Shown here: positions 17,195 through 25,000 of the stretch, one piece after another
How positions within the stretch are numbered: the first letter of the stretch is position 1
Layout: each line of letters starts with the position of its first letter
Assembly (NCBI GenBank): GCA_040219295.1
Contig: JAVJST010000008.1
Location: 186,001-250,000, forward strand
Source: JAVJST01 sp040219295
Lineage (GTDB): Bacteria > Pseudomonadota > Alphaproteobacteria > Rhodospirillales > Casp-alpha2
Reading direction: 5' to 3'
Length of the DNA stretch: 64,000 bases
Notes under the pieces: generated by a model
Databases searched by the model: none
The model's input: the letters and a program-made list of their open reading frames with translations, nothing else
What the model was told of the DNA's origin: nothing
Position numbers and translations under genes: made by a program

Positions 17195-18055
17195 TTACGC
17201 GGCGGCGATCTCTCGCGACGGCGGAGGCATCAGATAGGCGCCGGGCTGGCTGGCGATCATCTCGGCAACTGCTTCCGCGTGGGTCGACGTTGCCGACATG
17301 TGCCCGGCGTTGAGCAGCCAGTCCTGACGGGCCCCCGGCAGATACGATCGTAGCCGCTCGGCGACGCGGCGCACAGGCGCGACGGTACGGTCGCCGGTTA
17401 CCAGGTGCACGGGCAACTGATAGTCGGCGTAATCGTCGAGGACAGCCTTGTCCTGGGCCAGGGCGCAGACGTTGCAGGCGATAGAGAAGACCCGGTCGCA
17501 CATGCGCCGCCGGACCTCCAGGCTGATCTGGGCCCAGGTACCGGGACCGCCAAAGTACTCGACAAAGCGCTCGACACCGCGCGCGGTATTGCCGGTCATC
17601 GCCAGACTGGCCATGTCGATGGCCAACTGCGCGACCGTCAGGAAGATGTTGTGATCGCTTTCGAGGCCTTTCCGAAGAAGATGAAAGCTGACCGGCTCGA
17701 TCGCGGTCACACCGGCGTATCGTTGCGGCGCATCGAGTCCGGCGCGCAATGCGACGGCCGCGCCATAACCGTGACCCGCGAGGTGTGCACGACGGCCGAG
17801 CGCATCGACGAGATCGTGGACCCCGTCGGCTTCCATGCTCAGGCGAGGCGTATCGCCGGACTTCCAGGCGCTGCTGCCGCCGTAGCCTCGCAGGTTCGGA
17901 ATGACGATTCGGAACTGATGCTCGAGGCGGCCGGCTATCGCGCGCCACTGGTGTCCAGAACAGCCTGCAGCGTGCAGCAGGATCAGTGTCTCGCGATTCC
18001 CGTCGCCGAAAATCTCGAACGACAGCTGGCCACCGCGAACATCGATGCTAGGCAT
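17195..18055 (-). CDS. Alpha/beta hydrolase-fold protein lacking the catalytic serine
   Basis: 286 residues with clear alpha/beta-hydrolase layout: 'LILLHAAGCSGHQW' oxyanion region (24-37), 'NLRGYGGS', an Asp in 'VTGDRTVAP' and a C-terminal His in 'NAGHMS'. The nucleophile elbow, normally G-x-S-x-G, reads GHGYG, so residue 96 is Gly (GGT) instead of Ser. A single base change from AGT would give this. The protein is therefore either inactive, non-enzymatic, or uses different chemistry. It overlaps the DUF1127 gene by 8 nt and lies 65 nt ahead of metY. Homoserine acetyltransferase (MetX) has the same fold, but this short protein lacks MetX signatures. Confidence 0.85.
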   Translation of the reverse strand: MPSIDVRGGQLSFEIFGDGNRETLILLHAAGCSGHQWRAIAGRLEHQFRIVIPNLRGYGGSSAWKSGDTPRLSMEADGVHDLVDALGRRAHLAGHGYGAAVALRAGLDAPQRYAGVTAIEPVSFHLLRKGLESDHNIFLTVAQLAIDMASLAMTGNTARGVERFVEYFGGPGTWAQISLEVRRRMCDRVFSIACNVCALAQDKAVLDDYADYQLPVHLVTGDRTVAPVRRVAERLRSYLPGARQDWLLNAGHMSATSTHAEAVAEMIASQPGAYLMPPPSREIAAA

Positions 18056-18257
18056 GACCGCCGACAGTCTGTCTGATCCGATCGTACCCGATGTCGCGCA
18101 GCAGGCGCGGATCGAGCTGCTGGAGTTGGCGCTCGGCTGAACGACGAATGCGGCGTTCCTCGCGTTGCTCCAGGGTGTCCTTGAGCGTCAGGCTCAGTCG
18201 GCAGAACGCTCTCAAGACGATGCTCGCGAAATCGTTCTCAATAACATGGGTGTTCAA
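18048..18257 (-). CDS. DUF1127 small basic protein
   Basis: 69 residues. The C-terminal half carries the DUF1127 signature 'LQQLDPRLLRDIGY' followed by a basic end. In several alphaproteobacteria such small Arg-rich proteins act in phosphate or stress responses and RNA turnover; the role here is unknown. The start is a TTG at 18257 with AAGGA about 9 nt upstream. No ATG fits the frame before the motif. It overlaps the hydrolase-like gene by 8 nt and heads the metY operon. Confidence 0.78.
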   Translation of the reverse strand: MNTHVIENDFASIVLRAFCRLSLTLKDTLEQREERRIRRSAERQLQQLDPRLLRDIGYDRIRQTVGGHA

Positions 18258-18375
18258 TCTTCTTGTCCTTTCGAAGGTCCTGGATACTTTTGCCTGCCGC
18301 GTTGATCGCGGTCTGCGGCGTTACCTAGCCCTCTCCCCCGATGGCTTTCTGCCAAATCGACGGTGCGCACCATGA
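18258..18375 (-). promoter_or_regulatory. Possibly structured 5' leader of the DUF1127-metY operon
   Basis: Read on the minus strand, the leader has several potential hairpins: CGAT/ATCG with GGC/GCC inside (about 18338-18360), CCGCG-ATCAA-CGCGG (about 18298-18312) with a competing GCCGC/GCGGC pairing, and CCTT-CGA-AAGG just before the start, which would hide the AAGGA ribosome site. It did not match SAM-II, glycine or other riboswitch consensus sequences that I know. Inference only. Confidence 0.25.
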
Positions 18376-18538
18376 CGAGTTGAGGTTTCCGCCGATTGTC
18401 AGGAATCGCTTCTCCGTGTTTCATTTCTGTAACAAGACCGGCCAAGGCACCCCGGTTTATGGACACGGGAAGCGGAAACACCTATTCAACCTACGTGGAT
18501 ATCCCCATGCCGGATGACGGCGGGTTTCGGTGCGAGCC

Positions 18539-21226
18539 ATGAGAGTCGAAGACAACCTAGCGGGAGATGACTCCGTTCTTCTCGGCTTTGCCGTCGACCA
18601 CTCGCCGGCGATCTTCTACGTCGCCGACTACGATGGTCAGCGCGCCGTCCGCTTCATCAGTCCGAACGTTGAGCGCATTCTGGGCTACGCGCCGTCCCGG
18701 TTTATCGGCCCGGAGCGCTTCGGCCGAAAATGCATCCACCCGGACGACCTCGATGGCTATCAACGAGGTATCGATCAACTGGGAAGCCGCGGCCGGGTGA
18801 CGCACATATACCGGTTCCGCCACCGCGAAGGCCACTTCCTGTGGTTCCGCGACGATCTTCGATATGTCGGGTCCGAGGACGGCGATGCGCGGTTCGTCGG
18901 CTGCATGATCGACATTACGGCCGAGAAGGAGGTCGAAGGCCGGCTCATGGAGTCGGAACGCCTCAACGATGCAATCATTGCCTCGTCGCAGGACGGCCTC
19001 ATCACAATCAACGAGGACGGTCGTATCCTCGAATTCAATCCGTCGGCCGAGCGGATGTTCGGATACAAGCGTTCAGACGTCATCGGCCAGAAACTTAGCG
19101 TCGTCTGTATTCCGGAGGAGAAACGCGATGCCCACGAACAGGGCCTCAAGCGCATGCTCGAAACCGGGTTCTTCAAGAGCAGGTACGGGCGGATTGAGTC
19201 TGAGGCGATAAAGGCCAACGGCGCGCGGTTCCCCGTCGAGATCACGATTTCTGCAGCCAATGTGGGCGGCAGGGTGATTGTTGCCGGCACGATCCGTGAC
19301 ATCTCGGAGCGGCGAGCAGCCGAGGCCGAACGGCAACGCTTGACCAAACTGCTCAACGAGGCCATCGAAAGCCTGCCGCACGGTTTCTCGATCGTCGACG
19401 CGGATCACAACATGGCGTTGTGCAATTCCGCTTTCGCGCGGCCCTACAAGGTCGACAAGGACCAGATCATCGGCATGCCGCGTCAGGACGCCATCAAGCA
19501 TTTCCTCAAGAACGCCAAGACGTTCGACGGCGTCCCGCTCGGTGAACAAGAGGCGAAGGAGGACGTCAAGTTCATCGCCGACCGCATGCTGACCTCCGAC
19601 GTCGACCCCATCGAGATCGAGATGAAGGACGGCGAGTGGTGGTTGGTCACCGGCAACAAGATATCGGATGGCGGATATGTGACGGTACGAACCGACATCA
19701 CGGAACAGAAGGAGGCCCAGCGAGCCATCGCCGAGAGCGAGAACCGCATCCGTCAGGTCCTAGAGTCTTGCCCTGCACCGATCGGCATGACCTACATGGA
19801 CACCGGCCAGGTGATTTACGAAAGTCCGGCGGCGAAGGCCATGCTCGGCCGCGGTCGTGGCGATAAATCGGAGAGCGCCATCGACTACTACGTTGATCCC
19901 AACGACCGCGATATCTACATCAACACGCTCCGCAAGCACGGTCGCGTCGACAACATGGAGATGCTCTACCGACGACTCGACGGCAGCAGCTTTTGGGCGC
20001 TGGTCTCGGCGCAGAAAATTTCCTACGGCGGCGAAGATGTCGTGGTGTATAGCGCCATCGACATGACCGAGCGCCACGGCATCGAAGCCGAACTCAACCG
20101 GCAGCGCGACGCCTTGTTCCAATCAGAGAAACTCAGCGCGCTCGGCGAACTGCTGGCTGGCGTCGCCCACGAACTCAACAATCCGCTGTCGGTGCTGGTC
20201 GGCCAGGCCCTGCTGCTGAAGGAGACCACTGTCGACGAGAACATCGCCGCGCGCGCCGAGAAGATCAGCAACGCGGCAGATCGATGCGCGCGGATCGTCA
20301 AGACCTTCCTCGCCATGGCTCGGCAGCAGCCGATCAACCGGCGAGCGCATGACGTCAACGAGTTGATCGAGTCGGCGATCGAACTGACTGCCTACCAGAT
20401 CAGGGGTAACGGCATCGAACTGTCGACCCGGTTCGACCGCTCGTTGCCGTCACTGTGGATCGACGGCGACCAGATCACCCAAGTCATCACCAACCTGATC
20501 ATCAACGCTGTGCAGGCGATTGGCGAATCCGAGTCCGACGACCGACGTCTGCGGGTAACGTCGAACTTCCGAAAACGCGCAAATGAAGTCGTCATCAAGG
20601 TGATCGATAACGGCCCCGGGGTGCCGGAGCACATCGCGTCGCGCATCTTCGAGCCGTTCTACACGACCAAGGAGGTCGGCGTCGGCACCGGCATGGGTCT
20701 GGCTTTCTGCCACCGGGTCATGGAGTTCCACGGCGGCCGCATCAAGATCGAGAACGGTGACAAGGGCGGCGCAGCGTTCGTCATCCGGCTGCCGATCATG
20801 GTCCCGCAGGAGACCAACCTCAGTCTCGACAAGACCAGGAATCGCACCCCCGGCAGCCTCCGGGTCCTGGTCATCGACGACGAGCCGGACGTGGTCAACG
20901 TCATCAGCGAGATCCTGAACGCCGACGGCCACAGTGTGACGTCGGCAATCAACGGGGCGCAGGCGCTCACGTTCCTGGGCAACCAGGAGTTCGACGTGGT
21001 GTTGAGCGACCTGCGAATGCCGGAACTGGACGGACCGAACCTGTTCAAGGTTCTGCAGGAACGTCACCCGGCGATGTGCGAACGCATCGCCTTCGTGACC
21101 GGCGACACCATGAGCCCAAAAGTTTCGCGGTTCATGGCCACGTCCGGGCGACCCTACATCGAAAAACCCATCACGCCGGCCGAAGTTCGCGAACTCGTTG
21201 CAACAATCTTGAGACAGACCGCTTGA
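18539..21226 (+). CDS. Hybrid sensor histidine kinase with four PAS domains and a receiver
   Basis: 895 residues, no transmembrane segment, so a cytoplasmic sensor. In order: PAS (about 15-130), PAS (145-260), PAS (275-390), PAS (400-515), HisKA with phospho-acceptor His544 in 'GVAHELNNPLS', HATPase_c with N-box 'NLIINAVQA', G1 'DNGPGVP' and G2 'GTGMGLAF', and a C-terminal receiver with Asp824 in 'VLSDLRMP' and a Lys in 'IEKPIT'. It should autophosphorylate and pass phosphate to its own receiver, then onward. The adjacent OmpR-type regulator gene (84 nt downstream) is the obvious partner. A GTG at 18530 is an alternative start. Confidence 0.93.
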   Translation: MRVEDNLAGDDSVLLGFAVDHSPAIFYVADYDGQRAVRFISPNVERILGYAPSRFIGPERFGRKCIHPDDLDGYQRGIDQLGSRGRVTHIYRFRHREGHFLWFRDDLRYVGSEDGDARFVGCMIDITAEKEVEGRLMESERLNDAIIASSQDGLITINEDGRILEFNPSAERMFGYKRSDVIGQKLSVVCIPEEKRDAHEQGLKRMLETGFFKSRYGRIESEAIKANGARFPVEITISAANVGGRVIVAGTIRDISERRAAEAERQRLTKLLNEAIESLPHGFSIVDADHNMALCNSAFARPYKVDKDQIIGMPRQDAIKHFLKNAKTFDGVPLGEQEAKEDVKFIADRMLTSDVDPIEIEMKDGEWWLVTGNKISDGGYVTVRTDITEQKEAQRAIAESENRIRQVLESCPAPIGMTYMDTGQVIYESPAAKAMLGRGRGDKSESAIDYYVDPNDRDIYINTLRKHGRVDNMEMLYRRLDGSSFWALVSAQKISYGGEDVVVYSAIDMTERHGIEAELNRQRDALFQSEKLSALGELLAGVAHELNNPLSVLVGQALLLKETTVDENIAARAEKISNAADRCARIVKTFLAMARQQPINRRAHDVNELIESAIELTAYQIRGNGIELSTRFDRSLPSLWIDGDQITQVITNLIINAVQAIGESESDDRRLRVTSNFRKRANEVVIKVIDNGPGVPEHIASRIFEPFYTTKEVGVGTGMGLAFCHRVMEFHGGRIKIENGDKGGAAFVIRLPIMVPQETNLSLDKTRNRTPGSLRVLVIDDEPDVVNVISEILNADGHSVTSAINGAQALTFLGNQEFDVVLSDLRMPELDGPNLFKVLQERHPAMCERIAFVTGDTMSPKVSRFMATSGRPYIEKPITPAEVRELVATILRQTA

Positions 21227-21309
21227 GCTTTGCCATGATAAAGTATCTTCCAACGGAATGAACTGACGAACCGCCCGCGCTCATGCGGATGGCGAAGAGG
21301 GGGCATCGC

Positions 21310-22029
21310 ATGGCCAACGCCATCGGTCATATCGTCATTGTTGACGATGAGCCGGATATCCGAGAAACGCTGAACGACTACCTGACGCTGAAGGGTTACC
21401 GCGTCAGTACCGCGAACGGTGGTCCGGCACTCCGTGATCTGGCGGCAAGAACCAGCTTCGACCTGGTGCTGCTGGATATCAACATGCCGGGCGAGGACGG
21501 CCTGTCGTTGGCGCGTTTCCTGCGCGAGAAGCACGATTCCGCGATCATCTTCCTGACCGCAGCCGGTGAAACCGTCGACCGCATCGTCGGCCTGGAGATG
21601 GGTGCCGACGACTATCTGTCGAAACCCTTTGACCTGCGCGAGCTTCACGCCCGCATCAAGGCCGTGATGCGGAGACTCGACAGTTCGCGACAAATGGCGT
21701 CACAGACGCCGACCATGAATCAGGTCCGGTTTGGCGACTGCGTGTTCGATATCGACCAGCACAAGCTGTTCAGCGCCGACAAGGCCGAGATACCGATCAC
21801 GGCGATGGAGTACGATCTGCTCAAGGTGTTCGCGCAGAACCCGGGCAAAGTCCTCAGCCGCGACCGTATTCTGGATCTGGCGCATAATCGCGACTGGGAC
21901 CCCTATGACCGCAGCATCGACATCCGGATCGCCCGGCTACGCCGCAAGATCGAGCCCGATCCCGGCAAGCCGACGTTGATCACCACCGTGCGCGGCGCGG
22001 GTTACATGTTCAATCCGGTGGAGGACTAG
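21310..22029 (+). CDS. OmpR/PhoB-family response regulator
   Basis: 239 residues. The receiver domain (6-120) has acidic pocket 'VDDEPD', phospho-acceptor Asp56 in 'LLDINMPG' and 'LSKPFD'. The C-terminal winged helix (about 140-237) has 'TAMEYDLLKVFAQNPGKVLSRD' and 'VRGAGYMF', the PhoB-type DNA-binding end. The start at 21310 follows GAGGGGG. It is probably phosphorylated by the hybrid kinase encoded upstream. Its stop shares the palindrome CTAG with the stop of the adhesin gene on the other strand, so the two genes end on top of each other. Confidence 0.93.
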   Translation: MANAIGHIVIVDDEPDIRETLNDYLTLKGYRVSTANGGPALRDLAARTSFDLVLLDINMPGEDGLSLARFLREKHDSAIIFLTAAGETVDRIVGLEMGADDYLSKPFDLRELHARIKAVMRRLDSSRQMASQTPTMNQVRFGDCVFDIDQHKLFSADKAEIPITAMEYDLLKVFAQNPGKVLSRDRILDLAHNRDWDPYDRSIDIRIARLRRKIEPDPGKPTLITTVRGAGYMFNPVED

Positions 22030-25000
22030 CTCTTTTCGACGTCAGAACTCGACATCGTCGGCACCGCGGCGGCGCCGTCCTCGACCGTTCCGATCAGAGT
22101 GTAGCCCCCCGATGCGTTCCCGTTGCTGTCGTGATACACGTCGCCCTGATCGTCGACGATGATATTGGCATTCGGATTGGTCGCGTTCGTGCCGTTGTAG
22201 GTCGTCGCCGATAGCTGTTCGAAAACGATGTCCTGATCGCCCAGCAAACCGTGATCGATGATCAGCTTGTCGGTTCCGGGGGTGAAATCGAGAACCGTCG
22301 TGTTTCCGGTCTGGTTGTCGAAGTAGAAACTGTCCGATCCCGTTCCGCCGGTAATCGTGTCAGTGCCGCTTTCTCCGTAAAGCAGATCATTGCCGGCACC
22401 GCCGTCGATGATGTCGTCACCCGGACCACCCTGAATCAGGTCGTTTCCGTCGCCGCCGGTCAGCGTATCGTTCCCAGCCATACCAAAGATCTCGTCGTCG
22501 CCGCCCAGGCTGTCGATCACGTCGGCCAGGATGCTTCCGATGTAAGCGTCGTTGCCCGCGGTTCCGGTCTCGTTCAGGGCCGACGATCCGCCGATGAAGA
22601 AGACCTTCGACAGGACACCGGTATCGGTCGTGCCGTCGCCGTCCGTCGAATGCCAGGCAGCGATGAAGCCACCATCCGGTACCGTGGCCAGTGCCGAGTC
22701 CGTCTCGTCGCCTGTTGCCAGCGTGTTGATCTGGAATTCGGACCCGTTCGTCGTGCCGTCCGAGTTGTAGCGTTGCGCGAAGATGCCGTCGCCGGTGCCA
22801 TCAAGACCGCTGTCCGCCGTCCAGGTGACGAGCCAACCGCCGTCTTCAAGGCCCGTTACCTCGGGTATGTCCTGAGAGTTCGACGTCGTCGTATTGACGA
22901 CGAACTCCGAGCCCTGTGCGGTTCCGGTTGAATCGTAACGCTGGCCGTAGATATCGAAATCGCCGCTGGCATCCGATGCCCAGACGACGACAAACCCGCC
23001 GTCATCCAGGGCAGCGACTGACATCTCGTCCTGCACGTTGGTGGTCGTCGTGTTGACCTGGAACTCGGCGGTCACGACGTTGCCTTGATCGTCGTAGATT
23101 TCCGCGTAGACATCGTCGTTCGTGGTATCGCCACTCGACCAGGTCACGACGAAGCCGCCATCCTTCAACGCTGCAACCTTCGGCGCGGACGCACTCGACG
23201 ATGCGGTCACGCCGGTGTTGACCTGCAGTTCCGAGCCGCCCTGTCCATCGGGCGAGAAGATGCGGATGAAAGTGTCGAAGGTCGTGTTGCCGCCTGTCCA
23301 AGCAACCACGTAACCGCCGGTATTGAGCCCGGCAACGGACGCGTGGCTCTGGGAATTGGTCGCCGTCACGTTAACGATGGTCTCGGTGCCTAGCGGATCG
23401 CCGACACTGGTGAAACGCTGCATGTAAACGTCATTGGTGCCCCCGTGATCCGACTCCCAGACAACGACGAAGTCGCCGTTATCCAGGTAACTGACCGCGT
23501 TGGCATTCACCGACACGCTCTGGTTCCCGGTTGCGGTCGTATTGACAACGAACTCGGTGCCGAGCTTCGCGCCCGAACTATCGAACCGCTGGGCCAGGAT
23601 ATCGCCCGTGTTGCCGTCGAGGAACACCACGACATGCTGGCCGAAGTGATCGGCGGCGATCGAAGCCAGCGACTGGGTACCGGTCGTGTTGACCGTGTTG
23701 ACGTTGGTCTCCGTGCCGGCCTGGGTCGTCATCGTCTGGATCGTCACGTTGATCGAGGCCTGGGTCGTGTTGCCGTTGGAATCGGTCACCGAGTAAACGA
23801 ACGTGTCCGTTCCGCTGGCGCCGACATTCGGCTGGTAGTCGTAGACCGTCTCACCGGCAAAGCTGGCCTGACTCGATTGACCGTCGGCCCCGGCGAATGA
23901 AGCGACGGCTGCATGGCTGGCCTGTGACGCCTGGCTGGCGACGCTGGCAACGGAGGCGGCCGATGCCGTCGAACCGACCGAAGCCACCGAGGCTCGGGAC
24001 GCGGCCGACGAAACGGCTGCCTGGCTGGCGACCGAAGCGTAACTGGCATAGGACGCCTGGCTCGGCACAAAGAACTGCAGGCCAGCTTCGGCCTGACTGC
24101 CCTGCGACGCACGACTGGCGATACTGGCTTGCGAGGCAATGCTGGCCTGGGCCGCGCGGCTGGCGATGCTGGCGACGGCAGCGCGGGTCGTGACCGTCGC
24201 AACCGAACCGACCGACGCCACAGATGCCATCGAGGCGACGGCTGCCTGCGACGCACTGCCTGCGCGCGAAGCAACCGCAGCGCGGCTAGCGACCGACGCC
24301 TGAGAGCCGACGTCGAGAACGGTCAGCGAACCGCTGGTCGGCTGTGTCGAGATCGAGACGCTCAATTGCGGCGGCGTGTCCTCGGCATCGGAAATGCGGA
24401 ACGCGGTACCCCAACTGACGGCTTCCAGCGTGAACAATTCCGCTGACGACGCGACCGGTGCCGAGCCGATCACGGTGGACGCCGGCGGTTCCTCTGGTGC
24501 CGGCTCGGGGGACGGGTCCGGCTCGGTCACGTCGACCGGTTCGGTTGCCGGCGGTGGCGGCGGGGGCGGAAGAACCGACAGTTCGCCGTCGTCAGCCTCG
24601 CCGTCTTCGTCACCGAAACCATCATCGCCGCCGTCGTCTCCGTCGGTGCCGGCGGAGAAATCCCCTTGTGTTGCACCCGCCTGTCCGACCGTAGCAGTGG
24701 TCGCCGTGCCGAACGAGCCGCCGGACACCGGCGGCGAAAATACTGGTGAGCTTTGTACAGTCGACGTCATGTCGTTGATGACGCCGGTCTCCTCAACCGA
24801 TTCCGTTTCGACGGCCAGTTCTTCACCGGCCGTCTCGACGACATCGGTGCCGGCAGCCATCGCGGCCTGCGTGGCCTCGTCGAGGGTCGCACCGTTGGCC
24901 AGCGCCTCGTTGAAGGCGGCCTCGGCGGCGGCGGCGGCCTCCTCGTTCCCACCGAACGGATCGGCCTCGGAAAGCGCATCCGCGAATGCGCTCGCATCCT

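Noticed and set aside
17130..17948. A long in-frame extension upstream of metY.
   Set aside because: It overlaps the alpha/beta hydrolase-like gene in another frame and has no family likeness; MetY starts at 17129.
18258..18420. A glycine riboswitch, because of GGGAGAG and AGGCAAAAG on the minus strand.
   Set aside because: The CUCUC partner of the first stem and the core GCCGAAGG-type element are missing, and the genes downstream do not fit glycine control.
18254..18481. A 75-codon minus-strand frame upstream of DUF1127.
   Set aside because: It lies in the leader region, shows no ribosome site or family likeness, and overlaps the better supported DUF1127 start.
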